Shown here: piece by piece, positions 10,709 through 21,003 of the stretch
How the letters are laid out: each line of letters opens with the position of its first letter
How positions within the stretch are numbered: the first letter of the stretch is position 1
Translations under genes and position numbers: made by a program
DNA from: Mycosarcoma maydis
Taxonomy: Eukaryota; Basidiomycota; Ustilaginomycetes; Ustilaginales
Length of the DNA stretch: 64,000 nucleotides
Assembly (NCBI RefSeq): GCF_000328475.2
Contig: NC_026478.1
Span: forward strand, 620,001-684,000
Reading direction: 5' to 3'
Notes under the pieces: generated by a model
Seen by the model: the letters and a program-made list of their open reading frames with translations, nothing else
Told to the model about the DNA's origin: nothing
The model's database searches: none

Positions 10709-13700
10709 TCAGATGCGCGCGTCCAGCTTACCAGTGCTCTCGACTCGCCGCGCAGCATCGTCCGCCAATGCCGACCCCTTCTGTTGTGCGCTCTTGGCCA
10801 CCACATGCTCGCGCTTCTCCCGACTCGCCTCGATGCGCTCCCTCTGCTCACTCCTCTTCTTTTTCTTGGCAGCCAGCGTATCGCCAAGATGCAAATTATT
10901 CGCCAGCGCTTTCGCCTTTTCCGCAGGTCCATATCCAAACCCAAGATGCAGCTGCGCTCGATCCGTCTTGCTTGCTCCTCCTACACCACCCCCGCTCTGT
11001 TTATCCAAATGAATGTCGTCCGACGACAATCCACTATACATGAGGTACATCATCGATCCCCACTCCAGAATCTTCTGATTGAGCCAAGGCAGTGAAACCG
11101 GCTTATTGAGAAAGTCGTTGCATCCTGCCGCCAAAGCTTCCACTCGGTCCGAAGACAAGACCGAAGCCGTCAGCGCGACAATGATCACCGACGCGCGGAA
11201 CGCGTTGATGCTGCCACTTGCACCGCGAATGTTGGTCGACACGCGGTCGGCAATGCCTAAACCACTCACCAACTCCGAACAAGATGCGTTAGACCCGCCG
11301 ATCGTACTGCTCACTTTCGGTCCCGGCTGCTTTGACGGCAGCCGCTTGTCCCCTTCTGGCGCGCCCACATTGCCACATCCTGCAACAGCATGCTTCATCA
11401 ACCCTTTGGCAGTCAACGTCCTCGAACCTCCGCTCAACGACGACGACGGCACTTCCATCCTCGACTCCGCTCCTGCAGGAGGCGTGTTTGGCAAAATTCC
11501 AATGTTGGCACTTCGCTCCAGCTTGCGAATCTCCTTGGTCGCTTCGATACCATCCATAACGGGAAGCTGGATGTCCATCAGAATCAGATGATAACCTCCG
11601 GTCTTCCATTTTTCCACCGCTTCGCGACCATTGTTGGCCACATCGTACTTGATCTTCTTCTTGCCCATAAACATGGACAGAATCCTTTGGTTGATTGGGT
11701 TGTCTTCCACGATGAGCACTTTGATGGGTGGCAACACAGCTTCACGCACAGGTGCCTTCTTGGGCCCGCGCCCGCGTCGCGCCGATGCAGTGAATCCCAT
11801 ACCCATCATGAAGCCCGACTGTGGCACGGCTGAAGGCTTGTTCTTCGAGTCCGATGGCGATGCCGTGACAGAAGCGTTGAGTGACTGGCGAGCTGCAACG
11901 CGGCTCGCACCAATTGCTGAGGTGCGTGCATTGGGCGACGCTATTGCCGAGTTTTTCGCCGATGCGACAGGCTGTCTTGGTCTTGCGCCAGACGATCGCG
12001 CGGCTTCGTCCACTTTGGCCGAATCAGAATCGACACCGCTGTTCGCCTTCTCAAGTCGTTCGCCTGTGGAACTTACTGCAACGTTTGCGTCGGTATGGCT
12101 GTCGGCTTGCTTGCCGCCATCACCTCTCTGCGATGATTCATGCGCCGCACTGACTTGGCCTTCCGCTCCGCCCTCACTGGAATCCTGGATCGGCGACGAC
12201 AGGCTCGGAGCCAGCGGCGTCGTCATTGGTGGTCGAGAAGAATTGAGCACAGAGTGAATGCCTACCTGAGGTGCAAAGATGCTTCCAGTCGGATACTTGT
12301 TCGCGCCCGGGAGTGGCAGCTGCGTTACGCGCAAATCGCCATGCTCTGCAGCGATTCCTGACGCTGCCTGTTCCGTTAGGGTATGCAGATTGCTGGCACG
12401 TGATTGTTGCCCATCCGCGCCGCTGCCACGAATTGAGCCGCCAGTGGAATCGGTACTGCGATTCGACATGCGCCTATCTCGATGAGCGGACTCGGAGCGG
12501 TCGCTATGCTCCGACGAGACCTGATGGCTGCGTCGCAAAGAAGAGGCAGACACGCCTCGCGAAAGCGCTGGTTTCGAACCAGAGAGTGACGGCGTAGAAA
12601 GAGAGGCTTTGGGCTGAAAGAAAATTCCCGCAGGGCGGCCATCGGGACTCTGGATAACCATACCACTGGCAGCGCTTCCACCCATCTTTGCCGCTGTCTC
12701 GCTAAAGTATTCGAGCGCTTCGGCAGGCATTGGGCTAACGACGGGCTGAGACCGAGCTTGGTGAACGGATGCGGAGAGAGATGCTGTGCTAGCCGGCGCT
12801 GGGCCAGCGTGACTGCCTCTGTGTGTCAGAACAGCATCGGCAGGATTTGCGTTTGGCTTGCTGCCATTCTGGTGACGGGAAGCGGTCGATCTGCTGGTAG
12901 ACTTGGTGGTGGATGCAGCGGTGGACGGCGCAGCTCCGGGCCCGGTTTCTTTGGTAATTGTCCTCACGCTGGTGCCTTTGAGCGCAGGCTCGCCGGTTGA
13001 GGGCATATTCTCATCGGCCAGGGGAATATCGGGCGTGGCGATCTGTTCAGCAGCTTTGAATGCATCCACGGGGCTCCAAGGTGTGGGTGGAGTGGTGTCA
13101 AAGTCAGCATCCGTAGACGCAGTCTCTCGTCGCGTCAGCGTCATGAATCCGTGATCATCCTGCTGTTGTGACGAGTCCGAGGTCCACCAAGACTTGGAGT
13201 GACTGACAAGAGGCGACAGAGGTGATGTTGCGATCGGAAGAAAAGGCAGCCGCACAACAGGTTTGTGCTGAGCGACATATAGCGCGGTCAAGATCCTTTT
13301 GGCTCCAGCGGGCTTCGGCAAGACCATGATCTCGGGTGGCGATGAGACACCACGGAAGCTGGCTGAGTCAATGATGGGCTGTACCGTATCTCTGACGAGG
13401 CGATACGACTTCATTGAGGTGAAGAAGATGATGGTTTGCGACACAGCTTCATCCATCGAGTCGAGCGATTCGGTGCCACTTTCAGAGTGCATGAGCGCCG
13501 AACCGAGTGAACCAAAGGAGCGCGGAGAGACAAGGTCGGGTTGCGAAGCCATGAGGCGATTGACTTGGGGACTCGACTTGGTTCTGTGGTCGAGTGTCGG
13601 CCGGGGCATCTTTTGATGGGTCGCTGCTGGGTTGTTCGGCGAGGACTTGGATCCCAAGGCGGATTTTAGCAGCGGTACAGCGGATCGGATGCGTAAGAGC

Positions 13701-15685
13701 TCCTTCTGCAAAGTGGCAATGTCATCGTCGATGATGACGAAATTGAACGGCACAACGCGTCTTCCGACTTGGTCGACCTGGGTTTGCGGGGTCAATTGGG
13801 CTTGGTCAGACACCTGGTGCGATGAGCCAGGTGTCTGGTCGGCGATGGGAGACTGATACGACGAATTGTCAAAAGTGACTGGAACGCCAATGACAGGATC
13901 CAGGACCGCCGTGTCGGCGGTGGATGCTGGCAGGCCATCTTGTCTGATCTGTGTGGCCGAGGTGGTTTTGTCAGAGGTAGAAGTCGAAACGGGATGGGCG
14001 CGCTGGTCTATATCGCTGGTGTAGCTGACCAGGGCAGGACGACCCGCGGTGAGGGCGACGGCGGTATGCGTCGACTTGCCAAAGATGTGGTCACTGCCTT
14101 CGAAGGAGGACTCGTCGACGCTGTCGGTGAGGACGGGCGCAACATCGCAGCCGAGACCGGACAAAAAGGTGAAGAGCTGGCGAGCAAAGACGCTTTGGGA
14201 TGTAGAATAGAGAGCCACCTTGTTGCTTTGCAAGGTGGAAGCGAAATGGACGAGTTCGTCTTGATCGGGACCAGCAATGTGCTTCGAGGCCTTGTTGAGT
14301 GATGACTCAAATTCCGGCTCCTGAGACGCGGGCTGTTGAGCCTCGGCAAGTTGGCCAACTGGGACGCTGATGGAATGATCAATGACGGCGCGGTCAGGGA
14401 TGCCGGGAAGAGGATTACCAGAGAGGAGAGTGGTGGACTGCTCTGTTGTGAGTCGAGCGCCGAATGCGTCGAGGAGTAGCGAAGCAGGGGTGCCTGAAAT
14501 GGACGACATGAGGTCCTGAGTGGCGGCGCGAGTGCGTGGCAGGACAAGGCGGAGGCCGAGAGAGAGAATCATGAGCTTCATCTGGGGATCGAGGTCGATG
14601 GGTAGAACGCTGTCATCCTTGGGAGTCAAAGTGGAGGTGATGATGACGATGGACTGAACAGGAGCGTTGTGAAGCAAGCGAGAGATGCAGCTCATGAAGA
14701 GAAACGTCAAGGCAAGCCGATCGGCCCAGACGGTGCAGGAACCGAGCTTGTAGTGACGCTGATTGTTGGCTGGCGGCCCTTGAAGCTGCGGGTCAAGATC
14801 AAGAACAAGGTCGATGCCCTTTGCAGCAGCAAGACCGCTGACGACGTCGGCGACCTTTTGGAGCAACTGGAGGTAGTCAAACTGGGAAAAATCGACATTG
14901 TCTTCGGACTGGTTTGGAGCGGTCGACGAGTTGCGACGGGTTGTGGTGGCCTTGTCTGGCAAATCAAGCTGAGAAGCCTGAGTAGCGAGCCATTCGAGCG
15001 CCTTGCAAGCTTCGAAGAGAGCATTAAAGCTGGTGACAGGAACTTGGAGGGTGCTAGCACTGAGGCTTTCATCTGTGGATGCTGGGAAGGCATTGTCAGG
15101 AATCAAGGAGCGCAAGAGGTTGAGGGGCATCGAGGCGGCATTGCGAAACATGTCGGGTAGAAAGCCGGGGTACTGAGAGGTGGGAGGAGGTGCATCAGGC
15201 CTGTCGGAGGTGGTCGACTTGTTGGTGCCGTTGGAGGAGGAGCGATTCATGTTTTGAGGTTGAGGACTGAGTATGGGTAGCGAGGTGTTGGTAGGAGAGA
15301 GCTGCTCTTTGCGTTCATCTTCGAGAATGTTGAGAGTAGCGCTAAGCTGCACAGACAGTCTAGGCTGATCGAGACGTGGAATAGGGGAGGACTGAGGGTG
15401 CGTGGTTGCGTCGTGATTGGCTTGAGTGATGCGCTGCAAAATGTCGCGGTTGGCATCTTCTATGCTCTGCTGCGAGTGCTGGGGTAGCGATCGACGACCG
15501 TCGTTGAGTGGTTCTGACGGCCATTGGAAGGAGCTCTTTGAAGGTGAGCCTGTGCGTTGAAATGGCAAGGAGGAGGGATTGTTGGAATCGGATGAGGTAA
15601 AGGCGAGGTCCGACGATCCATTGGGAGTGCAAGTGGATGTGGTGGTCTGGTCAACAGGATGGCCATCGGTTCCATCGAACGGCAT
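10709..15685 (-). CDS. SSK1: Response regulator SSK1 (HOG-pathway phosphorelay)
   Basis: A 1658-residue protein, final receiver of the Sln1-Ypd1-Ssk1 type phosphorelay, which controls the MAPKKK of the osmostress HOG pathway. The N-terminal about 1300 residues are long, Ser-rich and mostly disordered, with some more ordered blocks (for example around FNALFEACKALEWLA near residue 220). The receiver begins near residue 1318 (KVLIVEDNPINQRI). The phospho-acceptor Asp is in LILMDIQLPVMDG, the conserved Thr in VALTAS and the conserved Lys in FLNKPVS. About 100 low-complexity residues are inserted between the fourth helix region (EIRKLER) and VIIVALTAS, as SSK1 homologues often show. The tail ends in a Lys/Arg-rich helix. 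No intron is needed. Identification as SSK1 is based on the receiver sequence and the tail; confidence is high. Confidence 0.94.
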   Translation of the reverse strand: MPFDGTDGHPVDQTTTSTCTPNGSSDLAFTSSDSNNPSSLPFQRTGSPSKSSFQWPSEPLNDGRRSLPQHSQQSIEDANRDILQRITQANHDATTHPQSSPIPRLDQPRLSVQLSATLNILEDERKEQLSPTNTSLPILSPQPQNMNRSSSNGTNKSTTSDRPDAPPPTSQYPGFLPDMFRNAASMPLNLLRSLIPDNAFPASTDESLSASTLQVPVTSFNALFEACKALEWLATQASQLDLPDKATTTRRNSSTAPNQSEDNVDFSQFDYLQLLQKVADVVSGLAAAKGIDLVLDLDPQLQGPPANNQRHYKLGSCTVWADRLALTFLFMSCISRLLHNAPVQSIVIITSTLTPKDDSVLPIDLDPQMKLMILSLGLRLVLPRTRAATQDLMSSISGTPASLLLDAFGARLTTEQSTTLLSGNPLPGIPDRAVIDHSISVPVGQLAEAQQPASQEPEFESSLNKASKHIAGPDQDELVHFASTLQSNKVALYSTSQSVFARQLFTFLSGLGCDVAPVLTDSVDESSFEGSDHIFGKSTHTAVALTAGRPALVSYTSDIDQRAHPVSTSTSDKTTSATQIRQDGLPASTADTAVLDPVIGVPVTFDNSSYQSPIADQTPGSSHQVSDQAQLTPQTQVDQVGRRVVPFNFVIIDDDIATLQKELLRIRSAVPLLKSALGSKSSPNNPAATHQKMPRPTLDHRTKSSPQVNRLMASQPDLVSPRSFGSLGSALMHSESGTESLDSMDEAVSQTIIFFTSMKSYRLVRDTVQPIIDSASFRGVSSPPEIMVLPKPAGAKRILTALYVAQHKPVVRLPFLPIATSPLSPLVSHSKSWWTSDSSQQQDDHGFMTLTRRETASTDADFDTTPPTPWSPVDAFKAAEQIATPDIPLADENMPSTGEPALKGTSVRTITKETGPGAAPSTAASTTKSTSRSTASRHQNGSKPNANPADAVLTHRGSHAGPAPASTASLSASVHQARSQPVVSPMPAEALEYFSETAAKMGGSAASGMVIQSPDGRPAGIFFQPKASLSTPSLSGSKPALSRGVSASSLRRSHQVSSEHSDRSESAHRDRRMSNRSTDSTGGSIRGSGADGQQSRASNLHTLTEQAASGIAAEHGDLRVTQLPLPGANKYPTGSIFAPQVGIHSVLNSSRPPMTTPLAPSLSSPIQDSSEGGAEGQVSAAHESSQRGDGGKQADSHTDANVAVSSTGERLEKANSGVDSDSAKVDEAARSSGARPRQPVASAKNSAIASPNARTSAIGASRVAARQSLNASVTASPSDSKNKPSAVPQSGFMMGMGFTASARRGRGPKKAPVREAVLPPIKVLIVEDNPINQRILSMFMGKKKIKYDVANNGREAVEKWKTGGYHLILMDIQLPVMDGIEATKEIRKLERSANIGILPNTPPAGAESRMEVPSSSLSGGSRTLTAKGLMKHAVAGCGNVGAPEGDKRLPSKQPGPKVSSTIGGSNASCSELVSGLGIADRVSTNIRGASGSINAFRASVIIVALTASVLSSDRVEALAAGCNDFLNKPVSLPWLNQKILEWGSMMYLMYSGLSSDDIHLDKQSGGGVGGASKTDRAQLHLGFGYGPAEKAKALANNLHLGDTLAAKKKKRSEQRERIEASREKREHVVAKSAQQKGSALADDAARRVESTGKLDARI

Positions 15686-16643
15686 GTTGGCGTAGCGTGC
15701 GTTTGGTGTGAGCTAAAGGGAAGAGATGAGCCAGACGAAAGCTTCGTGTGCGAGGTTGAAGAGTGGCTTGATCAAAGTGAATCAAGAATGGTCAGACGGC
15801 GTGAGAGTCTGACTCATCTTTGTGTTGAGTGGGATGTATTCGAAGGAAGAAGCCGGAGCGCGTGGTGATGATGCAAGTGAATGTGGTGCGACGAGAACGG
15901 CTAGCTGGACATTGTCAGCATTTTCGTCCGTAGAGAGGATGATGGACAGAGGCACGAGGAGATCAGGTGTTGGTGATTGGACGTTGAGTGTGAGTCGTGA
16001 GTGTCAACTGACTGTACTGAGCCGTGTGGAGCGTTTTGTGAGTGGCGAAATGCAGTTACACCAACAGTCACGAGTCACCAGTCACGAGTCAGCCGTCATG
16101 AGTCTCGGCTTGGATGGGACTGCGCGTCGGTGAAATCATAACCTAAGTTGACTTATTCAAGATTTCACATGGCTGACTGATAATTGCCGCCGATCTACGA
16201 TTGCATTCGTGTTTGCATTTGGTGATTTCGCGATATTCGAGATTCACGATTTGCGTTTCAGACTGGATGGCTTTGGTAGCGCGTGTGTTGGTATGTTGGA
16301 TCGGGACGCCATCGCCCCGATTGATACATTCCGCGCCAACGATTCGACGATACGATTCGACGATGGGCACACGTTGGTAGTTGATCTCGTGTCTGGCTTG
16401 ATGCTTTTACGTCGCGAATCGAGGCAAGCTCATGTTGGGCGGATGAGGTGACACGCCTAGGCGCACACAGAGAGAGCGTCCTCGGCCGGTGGGTCAAGGT
16501 GTTTAAAATTGAAAGGAGGAATGCTGTACAAATACACGACCAGATTCGAGAGGAAAAAATCAGGTTGGTCGGAAGCGTCGTCGTCAACCAGGCCACCAGA
16601 GATGCTGGTGAGTGGGCCAAACAGAGACATGGCAGGGCGAGAT
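15686..16643. other. Intergenic region upstream of SSK1
   Basis: Contains the likely SSK1 promoter and 5' UTR (minus strand). It carries A-x-T words near 15993, a small AGTCACG/AGTCACC array at 16066-16089 and another word near 16242. No gene is supported. Confidence 0.6.
16066..16089. repeat. Heptamer array (AGTCACS)n
   Basis: AGT-CACG-AGT-CACC-AGT-CACG-AGT: three and a half 7-base units with x = G, the same construction as the AAT, ATT and ACT versions elsewhere. Confidence 0.85.
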
Positions 16644-16952
16644 CTACTGCCAGCCGTAGCGGATGGTCTTGCCGCCAAACAGCGCTCTTGCTTGAGGAGC
16701 GTCCGAGTGCGAGTCGAGACCTCCCGAGGTGGCTTTGGGTGTGATCTGGTCAAGCTTGTCTCCGAGCTTGAGTGCAGTCCACTTGATCACCCTTGGATCG
16801 GCTCGTAGTCGGTCGTTGAGAAACTTTAGGACGGGTGCGTTGGTGTCAAAGTGCATCATCCAGTAGTCTCCTGTGCTGTGATACTGCTGATGTCGACGTG
16901 CTCGCTGTGGAAGTCGTCGTGACCCCCAGTATGAACTCCTCGTACTGCACCT
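16644..16952 (-). CDS. MRP17: Mitochondrial small-subunit ribosomal protein bS6m (Mrp17), C-terminal part, cut by gap
   Basis: Structural protein of the mitochondrial 37S ribosomal subunit. The minus-strand frame from the gap edge (16952) to the stop at 16644 reads WGSRRLPQRARRHQQYH, then GDYWMMHFDTNAP and DPRVIKWTALKLGDKL. These are the usual bS6m features: WG-R-LP, the RxHQ-YH-TGDYW segment, the beta-strand FD, and DPRVIKWT. The C-terminus ends KTIRYGWQ. The N-terminus (normally beginning with a short YELL-type strand) lies in or beyond the N run. The minus-strand frame continued past the gap (ELICSSSFTLEL...) does not resemble bS6 and may be 5' leader. Exon boundaries inside the gap cannot be judged. 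Confidence 0.85.
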   Translation of the reverse strand, partial: RCSTRSSYWGSRRLPQRARRHQQYHSTGDYWMMHFDTNAPVLKFLNDRLRADPRVIKWTALKLGDKLDQITPKATSGGLDSHSDAPQARALFGGKTIRYGWQ

Positions 16953-16953
16953 C

Positions 16954-17053
16954 NNNNNNNNNNNNNNNNNNNNNNNNNNNNNNNNNNNNNNNNNNNNNNN
17001 NNNNNNNNNNNNNNNNNNNNNNNNNNNNNNNNNNNNNNNNNNNNNNNNNNNNN
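16954..17053. other. Assembly gap (100 N)
   Basis: Exactly 100 consecutive N, a conventional placeholder, so the true length is unknown. It removes the 5' half of the mitochondrial bS6 gene. Confidence 0.99.
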
Positions 17054-17565
17054 GATTCTAGCGGTTGCGCTTCTGCCAAGTGTGGGTCGATGACGAGAGT
17101 CTTGAGTGTAAGTTCAAGTGTGAAGGACGAGCTGCAAATCAATTCACCATTCACCATTCACCATTCACCATTCGTGATTCTTCCCAAAGTACCGTTCTGC
17201 CGTCACGTGCGAGTAAAGCTTGCGCGGCATTCGTGATTTTCGTGAGTTATTGCTCGTAATAATAATATCAATCATCCTCTGTATAAAAATTCCAAGATTA
17301 TTTGCAAAATCAATCGTAGATGAATCGGGAAACCACAACTACATCGGGAGTATGATTTTGTGATTTTTTAACTTTGATTTATTTTTAAAATGATAAAATT
17401 TGGAAGTTTGACAGCCAAGAAAACGCTCCAAGAAAAAAAAAAGTGGTTTGGAGTTTTGCTTCCTTGAAAGCCACCATACTATCAGTCGATCAACCGATCA
17501 ACCATAGCAAGAGAGTCTTTCCAAGGGCCTTGCTTGATCTTGCTTGATCTCGTCTGCTTCACACC
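17054..17565. other. Intergenic region upstream of UTP4, partly AT-rich
   Basis: Begins at the gap edge and contains an (ATTCACC)n heptamer array at 17142-17179, two A-x-T words (17170, 17229), and an AT-rich stretch 17255-17450 unlike the GC-richer surroundings. The UTP4 promoter should lie here. No gene is seen. Confidence 0.6.
17142..17179. repeat. Heptamer array (ATTCACC)4-ATTCGTG-ATT
   Basis: Four exact 7-base units ATTCACC followed by one ATTCGTG and a final ATT, all in one 7-base phase. The last unit has the CGTG core, so opposite-orientation cores occur in a single array. Confidence 0.9.
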
Positions 17566-20500
17566 ATGGCAACATCGCCCAATCTTCAAACGGTTGCGAC
17601 TGGCGCCGATGCAGCGTCTCTGGCGATCCATCGGGTTCGCTTTGTTAATTGGTCGCCTTCCACGGTAACAGCCATCGCCGTATCCCCCACTTTTTCAGGT
17701 AGCGCAAGAGGGCTTCTCGCCATCGGTCGGCAGAATGGCAACATTGAACTTTGCACCTGGATCGGTTCTCGTGCAGCGCAAAAGTCCGACTTGGACGACA
17801 GATGCTTCCAGTCGGATGCTGCCGGTTGGGCTGTCCACACCGTCCTGCCCGGTCAGACCAACTCCAAGATCGAGCAGCTCTGCTTCGTCAACCCTCCTCA
17901 TCAAGACCCGACTGAGCCACGCAAGCTGCGTCTGTTTAGCATCTCTGGCGGCTCAATTGTCACCGAGCACTACATCCCGCTTCAGCTTGCTAAGCTCGGT
18001 GCGCGAAGAGACGCCGATGTTGACCAACACGCTCAGTCCACCAAATCGAGGCCAGGCAACGTCTCTCAGCTCTTTGGATCCAAGTCTGCTTCGAACCTCG
18101 ACCCGCACTACCCGGGTGAGACTAGGTGCTTGCCTTCGCTTGCTGGCGCTGTATGGAGCATGGCGCCCAGCGCTACGGGCAGATACCTTGCTCTTGGCTG
18201 TGAGGACGGTTCGGTGCGGATCATCGACCTCGAGAATGACCGCTTCGAGCACCTCGCCAGCACATCCGCTCAAGACCGCAAGATCGTACCTCGATTCGGC
18301 AAGGCAAAGGGCAAAGTCATCAGCCTTTGTTGGGGTCCTCCTGTTCGCTCCCGCCAGCCATCCTCGCAACGCACGTCATCGTCCAGCAGTGACGACAGCG
18401 ACAACAGCGACAACAGCGACGACGAAGACCATGACGATTCCAAGAATTGGCACGAGTCGTTCCTTGTTGGTGGACTGGCTCTGTCCACCGCCGTGGTTTG
18501 GCACGCTTCCACAGGCAACATTGTCACCAAACTTGCACTCCAAAAGAACCGCACCGAGTCGACCATCGTTTGGAGCGTTGCTACTCTTCCCGATGGCACC
18601 ATTGTCACGGGCGATTCCACGGGGCGCGTCACATTTTTCGACGCGCAAACTCGCACCCCGATTCCTGAAGCAAGTTTCCGCGCGCACGCTGCGTCTTCGG
18701 ACGTGCTTGCGCTGTGTATCGGACCGGATGGTAGGACGGTGTACAGTGCTGGTGTCGACCAAAAGGTGGCGGAATATACCAAGATCGACGCGGCCAACGG
18801 TGGTGCGCGCTGGATTCACATGGCATCCAGACGATTGCACGCACACGACATTCGAGCTCTGGCGCTCGACCCGGCGTACTCTGCCTTGGACGCGGCGCAA
18901 GCCATCGGCGAGGGGCGCCGGCTAGTACCGAGCCGTCTGCCTGTGCTGCTCAGCGGTGGTGTTGATTTCAACCTGGTGCTCACCCCCGCAGCACCACCGT
19001 CGGCGATCGTCAAGGCGCAAAAGTCGTCCACGATCGCTTCGATCCCTTCAGCACGCGCCAAGGCGGAAAGAGCAACGCTCAACAAGGTCGAGCAGCAACA
19101 CGCGTCGATCAATCCGATCTCATCGAACCCGCTCACCACGTTTGCCGATACGACGCAACGACGTGTGCCGTTTGTACCCACGACCTCACGCAGCGGTTTG
19201 CTCGGTGGCGGATCGGTGGCGGCTCTCTGCGCTGGCAAAGGCTGGATTGTGCTTCGGCGCGAACAGTCGGTCGGCATCTGGGACCTCGGGAGCGCTTCGG
19301 AACTGGTTTCGCTCGCACACGCGTCTCAGGCGGGTGAGTCGCTGGAGCAGCGCTCGCCAAGCTGGGCAAAGCTGCTCGAAATCGAGGTCAAGGTGGATTC
19401 GAACCTGGTTTGCGTCGCGATCAGTGGCGACGGCCGATACCTGGCGCTCTCGGATCTGTACGAGACCAAACTGTTTCAGCTGAAACTGCGTCGTCGAGCC
19501 GACTCGGAAGCGGTCGAGCTGGAGCCCAAGAAGATCAAGAGTTTCAGCCGTGTTTTGGGGGGACACGAGAACGTGGCGCCGGCAGCAAGCGCGTTGAGGT
19601 TTTCGCCCGATTCAACGAGGTTGGTGGTGTGTTCGTTGAGCGGGGCGTATGTGCATGTGCTCGAGTTGGCGTCGGATGCCAATGCGCACACGTGCAAGCT
19701 TCTGCGTAGTTTCGGTCACCATCGTAGAGCTGCAGCGACAGTCGAGGATCAAAGAACGATCGCTGGTCGCAGACTCAACGGCGACAAGGCCGAGCGGGAT
19801 CGTGTCGATTCACATTCTCAGACGCAACGCGTGGAAAGAACGACATCCACCATCATCCAGCATGCCGAGATCTCGCATGACGGTGCGTGGCTCTGCACGA
19901 TCTCGTCGGATCTGCAGCACCACATCTTCTCACTCGACTCGCTCAGCTATGCAAGGACGCTGCCGTCGGCGTCGAGCTTGCCGTCTGGCGTGGTGTTCCA
20001 CCCTTCCAGCTCGGCGCAGTTCAGCAGCATGTTGACGCTCGTGTTTTCGGACAACAAGCTGGAATTCTGGGATGTGGAGAGCGGAAAAGAGCTTACCAGA
20101 GACCCGGTGCCGACGAATGCAGCAGCTAAGCATGTCGGCGAAAACGCAAGCAGCCGCAGTCAACGCAAGCGAGCCAGCCAGCAATCCCGCTCCACACCCA
20201 GCGCTGGTCTTGCTGATGCCATGGCAGCTACCGACTCGCGCACCGCACTCGTCGACAACCTCAGCTCGCTCAAGCACATGCTACAGCTCCGCCTCTCGAG
20301 TGTGCGCGACTTTGCCATTTCCGCCGTATGGTGCGGCGACGCAAGTGCCAACTTGGCCAATTACACGCTCGTCGTCTACGGTGCTACATGGATCTGTACC
20401 GCGCGTCCGCTTTCAGCCGCGCCAGACATCCAAACTGACATGGACATGTCTGACCATCCCACCTCGATCGCCTCTGACGCTTCGTCTACTACGTTCAAAT

Positions 20501-20664
20501 GGACCGTAAAAACCACGGCCAAGTACCAACCGCTCCTACTCGTCGCTCAGTTACCGCTCCAACCCGCCGACGCTGCGCACCTCGTGGTCGTCGAAAGACC
20601 TTACTTCGAGCTCGCCAAGAAGTTGCCCGCCGCCTTCCACCGCGGTGCTCGCTACGGCGCCTAA
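17566..20664 (+). CDS. UTP4: U3 snoRNP-associated WD40 protein UTP4 (cirhin)
   Basis: Component of the t-UTP/UtpA subcomplex of the small-subunit processome, acting in nucleolar transcription and early processing of pre-18S rRNA. A 1032-residue intronless protein. The N-terminus IHRVRFVNWSPSTVTAIAV followed by LLAIGRQNGNIELCTW is the typical start of UTP4/cirhin. WD-repeat blocks follow: WSMAPSATGRYLALGCEDGSVRIID (first), VWSVATLPDGTIVTGDSTGRVTFFD, and later GKGWIVLRREQSVGIWDLGS and LTLVFSDNKLEFWDVESG. An acidic Ser/Asp run (SSSSDDSDNSDNSDDEDHDD, near bases 18380-18435) is inserted in a loop. The C-terminus has the conserved PYFELAKKLPAAFHR. The ATG is in a good context (caccATGG). It is longer than the yeast protein because of low-complexity insertions. 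Confidence 0.94.
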   Translation: MATSPNLQTVATGADAASLAIHRVRFVNWSPSTVTAIAVSPTFSGSARGLLAIGRQNGNIELCTWIGSRAAQKSDLDDRCFQSDAAGWAVHTVLPGQTNSKIEQLCFVNPPHQDPTEPRKLRLFSISGGSIVTEHYIPLQLAKLGARRDADVDQHAQSTKSRPGNVSQLFGSKSASNLDPHYPGETRCLPSLAGAVWSMAPSATGRYLALGCEDGSVRIIDLENDRFEHLASTSAQDRKIVPRFGKAKGKVISLCWGPPVRSRQPSSQRTSSSSSDDSDNSDNSDDEDHDDSKNWHESFLVGGLALSTAVVWHASTGNIVTKLALQKNRTESTIVWSVATLPDGTIVTGDSTGRVTFFDAQTRTPIPEASFRAHAASSDVLALCIGPDGRTVYSAGVDQKVAEYTKIDAANGGARWIHMASRRLHAHDIRALALDPAYSALDAAQAIGEGRRLVPSRLPVLLSGGVDFNLVLTPAAPPSAIVKAQKSSTIASIPSARAKAERATLNKVEQQHASINPISSNPLTTFADTTQRRVPFVPTTSRSGLLGGGSVAALCAGKGWIVLRREQSVGIWDLGSASELVSLAHASQAGESLEQRSPSWAKLLEIEVKVDSNLVCVAISGDGRYLALSDLYETKLFQLKLRRRADSEAVELEPKKIKSFSRVLGGHENVAPAASALRFSPDSTRLVVCSLSGAYVHVLELASDANAHTCKLLRSFGHHRRAAATVEDQRTIAGRRLNGDKAERDRVDSHSQTQRVERTTSTIIQHAEISHDGAWLCTISSDLQHHIFSLDSLSYARTLPSASSLPSGVVFHPSSSAQFSSMLTLVFSDNKLEFWDVESGKELTRDPVPTNAAAKHVGENASSRSQRKRASQQSRSTPSAGLADAMAATDSRTALVDNLSSLKHMLQLRLSSVRDFAISAVWCGDASANLANYTLVVYGATWICTARPLSAAPDIQTDMDMSDHPTSIASDASSTTFKWTVKTTAKYQPLLLVAQLPLQPADAAHLVVVERPYFELAKKLPAAFHRGARYGA

Positions 20665-21003
20665 CACACTCCACCTTCCATCTCACTTGACACCTCACAC
20701 GCACCGCACACATCCACGTTCCATGTACACCCATAATCGCCATCATTCTCCGTGCCTTGCTTCGTACAACCACCGTCTGCAACACCGTTTGAAAATGTAT
20801 ACTACATCAATGCTACTCGTACGAATACTTGAAGAAACTTACCTACTCAACGCGGCTCGTCGGCCAAGCATGCAACATCTGTAATCGTCAACCAACAGCA
20901 GAGGGGGGGTGAGAGAAAGATTTTGTTAAACTAGGATTGCCGGTTCCAAAACGCGAACTCGTATCACGCTCAGCCTTGCTCTTGTCGCCCGATCGCCATC
21001 GTT
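20665..21003. other. Convergent intergenic region
   Basis: Short region between the stops of UTP4 and the bZIP gene. It presumably holds both 3' UTRs. A G-run occurs near 20903. Nothing else is recognised. Confidence 0.5.
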
